A stretch of 64,000 nucleotides of DNA from Psilocybe azurescens (GCA_023853785.1 JAJIRX010000684.1:116820-180819), one strand, 5' to 3'; positions 1-12,440 are shown, counted from the first letter of the stretch. Notes: generated by a model not told the origin, from the letters alone. Program-made: numbers and translations.

Positions 1-39
1 AATGTATGCGCAAATATTTACATCTTTCGGCCGACGTAG

Positions 40-1267
40 AGAGACGAAAAGGATTTGGTTCAACTCCAATCGGGTCTAGAGATGGGCGTCACGTTAGGAA
101 CTCCCATTGGCCTTCTCGTGAAAAACGAAGACCAAAGGCCTCACGATTACTCCGAGACAGATTTGTATCCCCGCCCAAGTCATGCTGACTGGACGTACCT
201 TGAGAAATACGGAATTAAGGCTAGCAGTGGTGGCGGTAGAAGCAGTGCTCGCGAAACCATTGGTTCGTTGTCTGCCTCTCAAAAACAAATTACTTGTATC
301 AATTTCTCCCTCCTAGGTCGCGTCGCTGCTGGAGCTATTGCAGAAAAATACCTCAAACTAGCCTACGGCATAGAAATTGTCGCCTTTGTCAGTTCGGTTG
401 GAAAAATTCATCTTCCCTCGACTATTGCCCTACCTTCCTTGACCCCAGGCAATCTTGATGAAGAGGATGACACTGCTCAAGACGCTTTGTCCAAGGATTT
501 TGTAAACCTCTTGTCGACGATTACTAGAGAGGATGTTGACAAATATCTCACCCGCTGCCCGCACCCCGAAACTTCTGAAAAGATGACCCAGGTCTGTCTA
601 TTCAATTTGGTGAATTTATTCTCAACCTTTACATCATCGCCTATTACAGCGCATCTTACGCGCAAAAAGCGCTCATGACTCCATTGGTGGGACCGTGACC
701 TGCGTTATTCGAAATGTCCCTTCGGGTCTTGGAGAACCTGTTTTCGACAAGTTCGAGGCTTCTCTTGCGCATGCAATGCTATCTATTCCTGCCACCAAAG
801 CCTTTGAGGTGGGATCAGGATTTAAGGGTACCGAAGTTCCTGGAAGTCAGCACAACGACCCCTTTGTCCGCGATGACTCTGGAAGGCTTCGAACCACCAC
901 TAATTGGAGCGGAGGTATTCAAGGGGGATTACCAACGGCGAACATATATATTTCAGGTCACTCTACGTCTTTTTCTCCTGCTTAATAGGATACTCAATTA
1001 GGGCTTAGAATTGGATTTAAATCTCCTGCCACCATATCTCAAGCTCAAGAAACCGCACAATACGACGGTACCCCCGGTTCATTGGCCACCAGGGGACGTC
1101 ATGATCCATGCGTTGTTCCTCGGGCAGTTCCCATTGTCGAAGCTATGGCGGCTATCGTGGTCATGGATCAACTTCTCATTCAAAATTCGCGCAAGACTGC
1201 CGCTAGCTTGCTCCCACCAATCACCACCCTTCCTCCTACCATGGTCATACCCAAGAAAGGCGAGTAA
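40..1267 (+). CDS. ARO2: Chorismate synthase, 3' part (5' end outside window)
   Basis: This enzyme converts 5-enolpyruvylshikimate-3-phosphate to chorismate, the last common step of aromatic amino acid synthesis. Recognised by direct reading of family blocks: RDEKD at the first visible exon, [41 protein letters not shown], the AHAMLSIPA segment and the C-terminal [11 protein letters not shown] block. Exons inferred: 40-262, 317-591, 650-956 and 1002-1267, with introns of 54, 58 and 45 nt, all GT-AG and all restoring the family reading frame. Position 39 is the G of a splice acceptor, so the N-terminal exon(s) lie before the window. The fungal enzyme can be mono- or bifunctional with an NADPH-flavin reductase activity; that cannot be judged here. 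The frame is intact throughout the visible part. Confidence 0.97.
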
Positions 1268-1494
1268 GGGCGCGAAATATATGTCTAGAAGTATAGGAAA
1301 GACCCAAGGATGCCTCAAAAGCAATGTGCATTTTTCATGACTAGAACAGCAGTACAAGCATAGACTCGGGTGGAATAACTTAACAATAATCAAAGCTAAA
1401 TTGTGCAGTTTTGGATGGCTCTAACCTTCATCGTCAGATTCAACCAGACAATGGCAACAGACGATAGGCTCCAAGTGCCACCACCACCACTATG

Positions 1495-2281
1495 TTATAG
1501 AGAAGTGTCAACGCTCAATAGTCTCGATAGTCGTAAACGTACATGATGATTTAGAAGCCGGTTAGGCCAAGGTCCAAAGACCAATTCAATATCTCGTGAG
1601 AGGTTCGATTCGTTGTCGGCCCTATGGTCGATACCATCTCCTCGAAATGAAAGGTGATCTGTGAGGGGAGTCCGCTCATTTACAACCCGATGACTGCCAT
1701 TCGGACATGACTGTGTTTTGGTCACTAATGATGTTCCTTCTCGTTGCTCACGGGGCTGCGCTCTTTGGCCGTTGGCGCGGACAAACATTGATACGCGCTG
1801 TCCCAGTGTACCCCATCCAGGTTTCCCCACATCCTCCTCCTCTTGTGTGCGGAGAGGGGCCGAGATAGATGATGACGGAGAACCGGACAACGATGACGAT
1901 GAAGAAAACGTCATGTAATCACGCTCAGAACGCGATTTTTTTCTTTCGTCGGTTTAATCCAGAGGTAATGCGCACCCGAGATCTGAACCGGACCCTTCCT
2001 GTACGAAGGGGCGGGTCATCCGACAGGGGCGTTTGCAGTTCGTCGTAGCTATCTTCTTCTGTACCAGCGCTTGTAAGTACCTCAGGGTTGCTAGCAACAT
2101 TGGCCAGCTGTGCTGTGGATATCATGGCATCGGACCGATTGTCAGTCGATATGGAAAGGGTGGCTTGGTTTTGACTGTCTTTTGGTATGTGTATCGTGTC
2201 ATTAAACAGGGGTGGTTCTGTGAACTGACTCGTGTGCGATGTATTACGAGTGTCTAGGGGTGGAGTAACACTGGCGCCCAC
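1495..2281 (-). CDS. Ser/Thr-rich hypothetical protein, frame broken at an A/T run
   Basis: I do not recognise this protein. Two minus-strand open frames, 2281-1925 and 1914-1495, abut. The first ends in a basic stretch (RVRFRSRVRITSGLNRRKK) and the second starts in a serine-rich stretch (MTFSSSSSLSGSPSSSIS). Skipping one base in the seven-T run at about 1936-1942 (A7 on the coding strand) joins them into one frame reading through KSRSERDYMTF. This suggests one gene with a single-base indel rather than two genes. The first codon at 2281 is GTG, so the true 5' end is probably an upstream exon. A candidate starts with ATG near 2398 and has a GTAAGC donor near 2330, but its phase does not fit, so the 5' model is unresolved. 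No domain seen; probably disordered. Confidence 0.5.
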
Positions 2282-2584
2282 TGATGAAGCTGTAAACAGG
2301 GTAAGGTGAGAAAGCTTTGATAGTGCTTACGACTCGCCAGTGTCAATTCCGATATGGACATTGAGAGATGTTTTCCGCTGGCCGACTTCAGAAATCATGG
2401 AGGAGCTGAATAAAGAGGCTCTTCCCTGTTGAGCGGCGCAAACGGGAAGGTCAGGTCATCTGACAGGGATATGATTGTCAGAAAGTCTATTTTATCGGCT
2501 GCGTGGAAGCGCTCTAGGTTAGAATCTAAGCAAAATCCAAGTATGTAATCTATACGTCTAAAGTAATCGTGAGAACGTCTATAT

Positions 2585-4505
2585 TTAGCTCACCCCCGCC
2601 CAGACTTCCTTCATCGCATGTGCGACAGTGTCAGCATCGAATCGCGCTGCTCCATCGAATTCTCTACACCGCACTCCCATGAGCTATTTGCTTCTGTCAG
2701 AAAACGTTGCTTGGCTTGTCTAGCCCAAAAATGACACTAACCGTGATTCGTTTGACATCCACCGGAACCTTCGTCCCCTTGAGGTAAACCAAGTCGGTTA
2801 TGAAGGCCGAAATGGGGTATGTGGTATTGGCACCACCCAATCCGTAAGCTTGAGTAGAGTGGTTATTATTATTCAAGGTTCGGACAATCGCTCTATTTCC
2901 GTCCCCTTTCAATAGAATTCTGTGCAGAGAAGATCGAGCACTGACTGAATATAATCTGCAGCCGTGTATCCGTCAGTCTCCCGGTCGTTTTCTCTGTTCA
3001 CTAAAGAAATACTTCAGTTTGAAGTGAGGCTGCGCATACACGTAGTACTCGCATAGGAGAACTTTTGCACGGATGGAAGGTGACCTTGCAATGCTCAGCG
3101 CAACGCCTTTAAGAGCCAAGCATGGTATTATGCTGAGAATGATGCGTGAGTGCTTCCTAACGTAGGGTTTAAGGCCCTTCAATTTACCTGGTCCACAAAG
3201 AACCACATGAGTATACCAATATATCTCTGGATCCTATGTTTGCAAAGAAGTCAGGATTCGGGGATGGGTGTATTTCCATGCCATATCCATTGATGTAATA
3301 GAGCCCTAAATTTATTGAACCCCCATGAGGACCGGCAATCTAGGAAAATCAACGACGTGACTTACTGCTGATGCGTGAAGGAAGAGGCTCATGTGTTTCC
3401 TTTGCAACTGACTCGAACATGACATTTTGCCTGGGAGAAACATATTCACCAATTCCGTCGGGGGCAGGAGAATCGTCGTCGGGCGTCTGAAAATTTACTG
3501 GTTCTGTTGAGACCATGGGGTGGGATATTTCACATTGACCGACGAGGTGCTCTCCATCTTCCTAGCAGATAAGAGACAGATAGTAAGTACCCTGCAAACA
3601 CGAGGAGATGAAAGTTCCCGAGTCCGTACCAATTCCGCTGCGATAGTGACTGTATGATTGGTTACGATGACAGGAAGGATATTCGCCTGTGAATTTTGGA
3701 TAAGAAGAATCAATCTTAAAGATAAGGATAAGCAAAAATTTCACCTGGCTATTTGTGATTGAAGAGAAGAGAAATATGGCGGAGGGTAGGGATCTGAAGA
3801 AACCCTGTGCTGCCGCCAGGAAGTAGTTTCCAATACTATAATGCAAGGAATGTAAGTTTGCTGAGACTTTGGTTAAACAGAGAATAAACCTTCCTTCCAT
3901 TGCGAAAGTCGAAGTTCTTGTGAGCACGCTTGAGTAGCTCACTTTCAAAGTAGACAAGGAATCCTGCAATGTGCAATGTGCTCTTTTAGAGTTGTTATGA
4001 AGTTAATACGATGATTGAAATACCTCTAATTGTTTCTTTTCTGTCGGTGGGTATCCCTTTCCATAATCTACTCTTGCCTTCTACAATATCTCGCCATTCC
4101 TCTCGGGCGTCACGTTGAGAAGACTGAGAAGGCAAACGATATGCTAATAGTCGGCGAATAGCATCCAGGGGTGAAGAAGAAGCAGCATAGGGAATCAAAC
4201 GAATAAGCCTCGATCTTATGTCCCCTGGCCATAAGCTGTTCAGATGTGAAGATTAAGCACAGAGTGATAAGCATGGTTTCACCAACTGAAGGACCTCCTA
4301 GGACACGGATAATTTCGCTAGACGAGCCCCCGTCATCAGATACAGGAAGAACGTAACAAACATTTCGGAAGGCAGAGCAAATCGCGTTACCACCAGTGCC
4401 TCCTGAAATAACAAGGAACGATGTTTCTCCAGGAGATGTATCTAGGTCGTTTCTGGACGATCCCGCTGGGGAAAGATTTCTGAGGCTCGGACACGCCGAG
4501 TCCAT
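2585..4505 (-). CDS. UPF0052/CofD-like family protein, multi-exon
   Basis: The family includes archaeal CofD (2-phospho-L-lactate transferase) and bacterial YvcK; the fungal members have no firmly assigned reaction. Visible blocks in order: SFLVISGGTGGNAICSAF (nucleotide-binding-like N terminus), VLPVSDDGGSSSEI, then across an intron GGPSVGDIRSRLIRLIP, followed by FEIHPSPNP-type block MEIHPSPNPDFFANIGSRD, LVYSCGSLWT, then SIIPCLALKGVA, GYTAADYI, VYLKGTKVPVD, and a C-terminal MGVRCREFDG...WAGVS ending at TAA 2585-2587. Early exons: 4505-4283, 4224-4024, then from 3963. The GTGAAA donor at 4282 and acceptor at 4225 restore the hallmark GDIRSRL. One junction near 3,840-3,900 I could not resolve. 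An ATG at 4611 opens a different frame that does not read into the domain, so 4505 is preferred as start. Function unknown in fungi. Confidence 0.85.
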
Positions 4506-4801
4506 TTGCGAGTGAAGGATTTGTTGCTTGAATTGGGAGGTCAAAAACAGATGAGCCGGGACTATCACTGTGAGGGACTGTTAACGCTTGACTATGATCC
4601 CTGTCGTCCATGGTGGTTTGCAAGAAAAAAAAGGGGTATGTAATCAGAAATAGGTACTCAAAAACGTTTATAATTGGATCTAGGACCGTGTAGTGATTGA
4701 TTGAGCAAAGAAGAAAAGCAAAATACTGAGGCCGAACCGTAACCGAGTCCATACTTAGGCATATTCTTGCACACTTTCCACGCTTTCTCATCTCATCCAC
4801 C

Positions 4802-5687
4802 ATGGCGCAAGACAGTTTTCCTGCTTTGCCTGGTATCTATCGTCTTTTATTTCTTTATCTCGAGCCAAGTAAGCCATACCCCGTTTTCATTTGCTTACTT
4901 ACCCCAACACGTCCACATACAGTGTCAACCATCGCGCCATTCCTCATGGTGTGGGTTTCCCCAGGTTCCGGCTGGTTCCACCACGAGCTTATACCTTCCG
5001 GTAATCCCCCTACTGGTGGATTGGAACCAAGGACTCAGATGGCTGTTTGGCAATTAGCAAACTGTGAGTTCGCTGTTGTGCTGAAAGCTGACCTTCATTC
5101 TTCGCTTTGGTCTTGCTTTAACACAACTCATCCATATATTATTCAGGCTATCTGCTTTTGGGTCTGATTTCTTCACTGGTCTTCCGTGCTGTACGAGACG
5201 CATTGCCCAACAATCCTGCCGCACAAGAGCGTATTCTCGGGGCTAGCTTTCTAGCTCTGGGGATTGCAGATGTGAGCTGTTCATTGCCCTTCTTGTTCTG
5301 ATCGACACTTAATCGCATCCACTGCGCTCTGTTCTACTTCAACTGTATCGCCTGGTACACCTGATAACTTCAGCTGACTCAGTACGTATAAACTATTGTG
5401 CTAAGTTATTATCGTTATATGGAGCAGATTCCTAATCTGTTTACCTCAGCATAGTCGTTACGTTCATTGGCCTCCCGGTTGACATGAAGTACGCGCCTTC
5501 CTGTGGAACAGTATGACCCATGGCAATATTACTGTCGTGGTCGTCTTGTTTCTGTTCAGGTACATGATATCACTTTCTCGTACGACTGAGCTTATTCCCT
5601 CTTGGTAGGTTGGCTTGGTACGCAGGTATTGGCCGTACTCGTTACTACTTTGGCGAACCTACGCCGAAATCGAACAAGGCTTCTTAG
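4802..5687 (+). CDS. DUF7704-like fungal integral membrane protein, copy 1 (frame broken)
   Basis: Small multi-pass membrane protein of a family common in ascomycetes and basidiomycetes; function unknown. N terminus MAQDSFPALPGIYRLLFLYLEP is followed by a GT-AG intron (4869-4922), then FHHELIPSG...RTQMAVWQLANC, intron 5064-5146, YLLLGLISSLVFRAVRDALP and LGIAD. An 8-nt micro-exon (5374-5381) supplies the Thr-His of the conserved D-x-T-H motif, then HIVVTFIGLP and, in another frame, LWNSMTHGNITVVVVLF and LAWYAGIGRTRYYFGEP, stop 5685-5687. Compared with copy 2, one base is missing at about 5495-5503, so the frame cannot be read through here. This is either a consensus error or a recent lesion in one duplicate. 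Confidence 0.75.
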
Positions 5688-6096
5688 AACATAATCAGCT
5701 GATAGCACTTTCATCGATGAACACCGGTGCCGCTTTTCTCTTTATCTTTGTGAAATTATGTTGCAATGCTTCAATCATGCGATATGTAAGGGTTCGTCAT
5801 TGTGTAAAGACCGAATGGAAATCACATATTCAGCGCCGTGTGTCTGATTAAGCAGATAGCACAGGTATGTCACTGATAAATCATGAATGAGTTGCCGGTG
5901 TTAACCTTTTAAGTCATCTCTAGGTACATATATTACGTCTTCCTTGCAGGGTTGTTCTTTGCGGTTCAAGTGACCCACAGGATAGGGCAGTCAGATTAGT
6001 GTCAATCCTTCAATAAATATCGGCACGATTCTCTGTTCACATCCTTCTCTCGTCCCACTTTTTTTCTTGCGATATCAACATTATCAAGAGGCAGTC
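5688..6096. other. Intergenic region between the two DUF7704-like copies
   Basis: 409 bases. It holds a short open frame (TGAAATTATGTTGCAATGC region) resembling a hydrophobic segment but no recognisable domain and no continuation of copy 1. It presumably contains the copy 1 3' UTR and the copy 2 promoter, including a T-rich stretch just before the copy 2 start. No third copy is visible. Confidence 0.5.
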
Positions 6097-6896
6097 ATGG
6101 CAAAATTTGATGCGCTGCCAGGATACTACAAATTTATTTTCTTATACTTTGAACCAAGTAAGTTCTTGTACCATATATTTTTTCCTGTAAGCAATAACAT
6201 TGTTATTTGTAGTCTCTGAGATTGGCCCCTTTGTCACATCGTCTATCTGGGGTCCGAGCTGGTTTTATAACGAGCTTGTTCCACCTACAGGTCCTCCACC
6301 CGAGTACATGGACCCAAGAGCGACCATCGCTGTTTGGCAGCTTACTATATGTACGATCGTCATCACTCCAATATTTATGGTATATTCACAACTGTGTAGG
6401 TTATCTTCTTCTTTGTGTCATGACCTCCCTCGGATACCGCGCCGTACGCGATACTTTAAGCGACAACCCTACAGGTCAGGAAAAGTTGATGGGCGTCTTT
6501 CTTTTCTCGCTCGCTATTGCAGACGTAAGTTCTTCTTTCTTCCCTTTGTTGCAACTCCATTGATCGCTTTACGCAGGTAACTCAGTAAGCCTGTTATATG
6601 GATGGAACAACGAACGGCGTTACTTACCGAGTTTCTATCGGTTCAGTTTATATTTGACTTTTGTCAGCCTTCCTCAAGATATCAAATACCTTCCTTTCGA
6701 ATGGAATACGACGACCCATGGCAATCTTAGTGTTGTCCTCATCTTACATCTCTCTCGGTAAGTGTTTGGGTCAAACTGAATGGACTTGATATCGATGATG
6801 CCTTTTGTGTATCGCAGCCTTGCTTGGTTCTTTGGAATTGGCAGGAAGAGGTATTACTTTGGCCAACCGTCAACGAGTATCAAAGTATCAAAGTGA
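6097..6896 (+). CDS. DUF7704-like fungal integral membrane protein, copy 2 (intact)
   Basis: Tandem paralogue of the gene at 4802 with the same exon-intron design. Start ATG 6097 gives MAKFDALPGYYKFIFLYFEP, then an intron, ISEIGPFVTSS...FYNELVPPTGPPP, RATIAVWQLTIC, an intron inside the Cys codon, YLLLCVMTSLGYRAVRDTL and LAIAD. An 8-nt micro-exon (6577-6584, GTAACTCA) completes VTH, and the next exon reads LYLTFVSLPQDIKYLPFEWN, then TTHGNLSVVLILHLSR, an intron, LAWFFGIGRKRYYFGQP and stop 6894-6896. The frame is intact across all junctions. Predicted hydrophobic segments near the N terminus, after the Cys exon, and before the C-terminal LAWFFGIGR give about four membrane passes. Role unknown. 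Confidence 0.8.
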
Positions 6897-6991
6897 AGGG
6901 ATTCTTGATCATATTAACACAATCCGCTTTGCGGCCACTTTCGACCTTTTTCACCATCTGGCTGTCCTGGCTTGTCGATGAGTCTCGCAAT

Positions 6992-7622
6992 TCATGCCAA
7001 CCAATTAATTAACCTTGATAATTTCTCAATCTTGAACACGATGATGCCGATAATAACCGAAGTTGACAATGACCATGCAATCAGGAGCGCTACACTTCGT
7101 TTATGAATCCATCTGACAGATTTGAGCATGGTAGTTAATGATAGTAAATCACACCCAAGAAAGCGATAAGAAAGTCCCTGAAATTTCCCGTTGGCTCGAG
7201 CATCCACACACATCGGGAGCACCTTACAGTTTTCATACGAGAACGCGGTGCAGTTGGATGTGTTGCGGGAGTGGTTTTGTGTGGAATAGATAGGAGGCAG
7301 GCAATTCCGAGCGGAAATGATAGCCTGCATCAGGGTCTAACCCGCCGAGTCTCAAAGACGAGACAATATTAACAACTGGGTAGCTGAGTCGAGTCAAGAG
7401 CGTCGCGTTGAGCTCTTGCGAGAACTGACTGCGAACCTGTGGACACAGCTGGAAATCAATTTTCGTCAAGTATCTGGGTACTATGTAGATACATGCAGTT
7501 GAGGACGGAGACACCAGAATACAAAGGAGCAACTTCCGATAAACCTTTTGAGGCGGAAGATTGAGTTGTTCCCACATTTCATCATTTGACTCACAATCCG
7601 CAACCGCAGGAAAGAAGCACAT
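6992..7622 (-). CDS. Hypothetical protein with a C-terminal membrane segment
   Basis: Not recognised. Two overlapping minus-strand frames look like one protein. The upstream piece reads MCFFPAVADCESNDEMWEQL and LVSPSSTACIYIVPRYLTK and ends in PVVNIVSSLRLGG. The downstream piece (7330-6992) carries several Cys and Asn residues (possible N-glycosylation N-x-S/T near NTSNCT) and one hydrophobic helix (SVALLIAWSLSTSVIIGIIV) near the C terminus. They join near 7,320-7,340 by a short intron or a one-base shift. The first ATG is at 7622; an upstream exon is possible. The amino-acid composition supports a real single-pass membrane protein, but there is no family match from memory. Confidence 0.4.
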
Positions 7623-10600
7623 CGTCAACCTGTCAATCAGTGTGGCGGACCGCCAATGCCTACCCTCAGAGAATTTTGACTGATCTTACTAAGTACCTCT
7701 TTGTCTTATTCAAGTTGTAGTGCTCAGCTGCGCTAAGTCGGATTTGAGAAGGATGCACGGCGCACGCCCGGTCTGTGCCTTCTTACTGAGTATCGCTCAA
7801 TCCTCAGTCTGATTTTGGTCTGACTTAGATTGTGCCGGTCTTCAATAAAACGGGGGTATATACGGAGTAACGGACAGTGGAATCTACATACGCATCCCTC
7901 AAGTCCCAAGTGGCCTGGCGGGGCAATACATCAGGGTCGACTTAAGAGTCGCGTTTCAAGGCCGATTTCTGGCCTTACCGGGGGTAAACAGCGTTTCGTT
8001 CGTGGCATCCTGGGATTTAAAATTTCAATAAATCTCAGCTTTAATCCCACATATTCGCATGCTTTCATGTTCAATTTTGGCTATCGATGAAGGCGCCATA
8101 AAGCTTCGGTTCTCAACCCTGAGCTGAGCCCATTACCTTCAAGACAGAATCCATCCCTTGGTCCCAGTTACCAACCATTACATCAAATTATTCGCACAGC
8201 AAGAGCGCGCTCAATATCGGATTATCTGGCCCTCCTCTTCAATCTCGATCGTCGCCAACTCATCTCATCTCTTTCCTTGTATATTAGCAAACTGTCCAAC
8301 AACCAATTACTAGACAACATAACAACGATAGTATTTACATTTTTCCACGACTATCTTCTCTGTTTTAAGCGCCGAAGAAAGAGCTTATTTGGGTCTTGTA
8401 GGGATTCCTCGTATTCTGATGCCGTAGAAGGTCCTTCCAGTCCGAAAATGACGTTGACGCCCCTAATCCATAACAACGCAACACAGTTTGAACACAGTGA
8501 CCCTTCCTCTTCCCCACTTTTTGACACGGTCTTCTCTCGGCCTTTTCAGAATTCAAGGGAAACCATTACATACTTGTGGATCGATTCAAGGCATAGGCCT
8601 ATGCATTGCCTTTCATTCTGAGACAGTGATATGTCGACGGTAAGCACATTTATTAGTTTGTCGTACGCCATTGGTACCGCGGACGATATACTTGAGTCCT
8701 CCGAGTCTATGATATGGCGTCGAATGAGCATACGTCCTTGATTAAATTTGGCTTGCTTTACTTGCACCACTCTGTTAGGCTGAAACAAAAGATGTTCAAA
8801 AGTCAGCATCTTCCGGAATCGAGCAAAAAAAAAGCCTCCAACCTTGATTTAGGATGTTTAAATGAGTCTCCCACACATCGCTAGTAGAACCAGGCGACGG
8901 GGCTGGAGGTACACTCTTGACGCACGTATAACATTGTCCTATTAAGTATTTTGTGACCGAAGGACTAGCGCAGAAAGAAATCATTCGGCAAATGAATAGA
9001 ATAGGACTTCGCCTGGCGCGCAGAGCCACCAAGAAAAACCGTTATCGTATATTGCGGTGATGCGTTACTAACGCAATATCCAGGACATCATCATCCTAAT
9101 CGGATAGCAATTTCATCGAAATGTATTCGATACAGCGCCTGGGATGCCATAGCTGGCTTCCAAATGAGAAGCTGCTTGAATAGAGGTATAGATCTTTTGT
9201 GGAAGAGGAAAGGGATGAGGAAGGACATGGGGAGAGGGAGTGTGAGCCGACTACAGTGGTTTGGCCTGACGCTTTCGATGGAAGGCGAACACCTGGTACA
9301 GATCCTAGGTAGACCACGCTCCTTAATACTTCTGCGCTGATATTCAGCGTAACTGAAGCATTGTAAACTGAGGTTCTTCAGAGATCGAGGTTCCACTGGA
9401 GCCGTTACAGGATGCGAATTGCGGATGTTCGAATGTCGGAAAAGGTATGCCACCCAAATTGTGAAAATTACAACACGTATATCGGTTGACGGTAAGTCTC
9501 TTTATTGGTGACAATGTCCAGGAGAGTGTAATGCGTATAATGGTATTGGAATTGTCGTAGAGGAGGTCGAACAGATGTTAAGGGCTGCTGAAGGCTGTTT
9601 GCGGCATTCATGGCGATTCTGGTTTTGTTGGTGTGCTCGTTCTATGCGATTTAAGCTTGCGAAGTATCCGTTTGTAAGAGATTGTGCGGCGTTGAGTATT
9701 CTGTGAGGTCTGTAAAGGAAGATAAAAGTCTAGGATTCAGAAAGTCGACCTTGGCAGTCGAAAATAAATTCTGGAGGAGGTTTCCGGTAATATTTTGTGA
9801 ATGGTTATGTTTGCATTCGACCACATTTGGGACGAATAAATAATCATTGCCGGCTGATGATGTCTTCAACCTCAGTTTCACCCACCCAAATATGAAAAGT
9901 CTTAGAAATTGTCTTGAATTAATAGAGATGCCCTGGTCCTGCATCCTCGCTGGGGAGACGGAGGAATTCATTTTCTCCGCAAAAAATAGGCAGAGTGGAC
10001 AGGAAAGCAGCCAGCATTGAGAAGGAAACGCTTTGCAGGAAATTGACCGCCGGAAATTCGGGGCCAAAGTGTGACAAGAATTTGGGTGCCCCACGGTTGA
10101 TACATTATGACCTGGTCCAGACCATGCTTGAATATTTGAACGCTGAAGCTCGGTTGCTCCTAGGCTCTCTTCCAAAGGCCATTAAACCGTCGGTATTCCA
10201 GGCGGTATTTCGATAGCGAAGCCATTCAGTTGGTCCTCAAGTTCAATCACCGAAAAATTCGATTTTGTCGAGGGAGGGTCCTTGGGAAGTCAGAAACATG
10301 CGACGAAAAATAGTCAACGGTGCGAATCTTGCGGCTCTTCGTCTTGACGTTGTCCAGTAGGGTCATTCGCTGATACATGTCAAATTCAGCAAGCCAGTGT
10401 TCCATGAGACCAGAAATTCTCCACGGCAACCAAGTTCACACTGCAAATGTCTTGAAGGTCTTCCAACAACAGCCAGAACCGAACGGTGCGCACAATACTG
10501 GACCGTACTTCAACAATCTCGGAGACAGACAAGTTAGCAATTCAAGGCAACAAGTTTTCGAGATGGCAGAGCACTGGGGTTCAAGGTGATTGCACCAGTA

Positions 10601-12056
10601 TTTCTTGATGTTTGAACAAGGGCTCCCATTGTTGAATGGAAGTAACCTTCGGTGAGTTTATCTTGATATGATTTCTTGTAGGCTTCATGTCTTGGGGAGT
10701 AGGTATCACACTGTTCTTGGGGGCGTATAGCTCTTGAAGGGCTTGCGATCTTGGGCTTTGAATAATGTTTCTTGACGAGATGAATGTACACGGTCACTGG
10801 TCTTTGTTAACGTGTTTTTACACGAACAAGGGATGACCATTCACAAAGTCAAAACAATTATACAAATCAAATCTGTACATGGGGGTTGGAACGAGGAAAA
10901 GAAAACGAACGCTAACATCAGCTATTCTTTTATTATAGGCACGGGTGACTCACTTTTGATGCGTCCGCCAAGGGCGGCACCGACGCTATTACCATATATG
11001 GAAGGAAGACATGTCACCGACTCGCTGCGCACAGACTCGGAGTCGGTGGGTCTCTAGCAATGCATATATTGGCTCACAAGGGCTAACTTCCTGACGAGGC
11101 GACGAATACTCCAGGTCCTAGTTCTTGAAGAAAGCTCCAGTGATAAGAGCAATGGATTGCTGGAAGTACGGAGGAATTCAAGCTTACAGTTTTCGACTTC
11201 GAAGTCGGCTGGAAATCAAAACGACTTCAAGCGGGAAGAACGTTGCTGTGTGCTTCCAAAAGCATGTAGAGCCGGCGGTCCATACAAGAATGAGCGGCAG
11301 ATCGCTCTGTTATCTTTCTCTGGAGCCATCTACTGGCCCCATGACAAGCTCGTGGTCGCTCTGTCAGTCACGGTGGCTTTGCAACGTGTTTCGAACTACT
11401 TTCGAAGGATCTTTGCTTCGATGAACGGAGTCTTGGAGGTTATTTGTGCCAATGAAATTGGACATGTCTGGCAAAGTTGCTAACATATGCAACATCACGG
11501 CTGTCTGACCCTGGCAAGCTGAGCCGGGCTTCTGGTCCCCTGGGATATTGGTTTGCTGTTTATGTGCTGCCATGGACTTGCCCCATTTAACAGGTGCGAT
11601 CTTTTAGCGGGACGGTCATGGTCATTGGAGCAAATCTCAAGAAAATGGTACGTACCTGTTATCATGTTCGGTTATGACCTTTCAAGTGAAAAAATTTAAA
11701 CTTTCAGCAGTGCAACTTCCTGTTCAGAAGCGAGACGCCACCGTGACACGCTAGTCTCCATCGCGAACCCTGCATTTTTCTCCACATTGGTTTTTTTTTC
11801 TTCTTTCGACTTCAGCAGATATCTCTTTAGATCCCCTGGACCTGGGTTCATAAATATCGATTCCTTAAAGTGCGACCCTTCTTATACCTTCCCCACCCCC
11901 GCCGCCACATTCTGTAATCCCTAAATCCCTCCTCAGAAATGAAGCTCCCAAATTATATCCCTTTTCCTCGAGTCCTATTTCAGTAAATGAACCCCGTCTT
12001 CCGAGTTTTGAAGAGGCAACGGGCAAAGGGATGTAGGACGCTTGCCAAGCTACAAG
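7623..12056. other. 4.4-kb stretch without a recognisable gene
   Basis: Only short open frames are present, on both strands. The longest are minus-strand 8546-8809, 8796-9032, 9091-9453 and 9651-10175, and plus-strand 11125-11483. None shows a domain I recognise, a convincing run of splice-joined exons, or a tRNA fold. Base composition is like the flanking host genes and unlike the transposon island. It could contain fast-evolving small secreted-protein genes, lncRNAs or decayed genes; I cannot decide from the sequence. Confidence 0.5.
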
Positions 12057-12440
12057 ATGTCTCGCCGACATCGTTATCACCCATACCCCCGACAGTCGAC
12101 AGCAATTGTTGACCCAATAGATCGATTGTTTGTGAGCTTTTCGAATCGCTGTCATTCTAACTATTGCATGTAATCTCACGCCCTTTTTACAGAACACCAT
12201 CTACGACGAAGAATGGGTACCTCTCGTGGTACCGGAAGCCACATACCCACCTCTTCCCGTGGCTCCATTGGCAAGTTTTCCGTGTTCCACGATTTCTTTC
12301 TCTTTGTTCACTTACACGCACATTCAACCATCTTTTAAAATACTTAGGTGCCTGGTCCTCTTTTATACCATCGAAGAGCCGCTGTAGCGTACCAACGCCA
12401 GGTTGAACGCATTGGGGCAATAGTTTTGGTAAAATTTCGA
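12057..12440 (+). CDS. Probable small protein, two or three exons, unknown function
   Basis: An ATG at 12057 opens MSRRHRYHPYPRQSTAIVDP. A GTGAGC donor follows ...DRLF, and after a TTTTTACAG acceptor the frame continues with NTIYDEEWVPLVVPEATYPP, an acidic/Pro-rich segment that reads like real coding sequence. A further intron probably starts in the segment after PLPVAPL and ends at CTTAG before 12350. One of the frames after it contains YHRRAAVAYQRQVERIG, which also looks coding, but no donor gives the matching phase, so the 3' end is unresolved. Not recognised as a family. Confidence 0.35.

Noticed and set aside
4401..4611. Alternative start of the CofD-like gene at ATG 4611
   Set aside because: The frame from 4611 is open but does not lead into the conserved SGGTGG block, and no good intron connects the two frames; 4505 reads directly into the domain.
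9651..10216. Overlapping open frames on both strands (minus 10175-9651, plus 9995-10216) as genes
   Set aside because: No domain, no splice-supported continuation, and composition compatible with chance frames.
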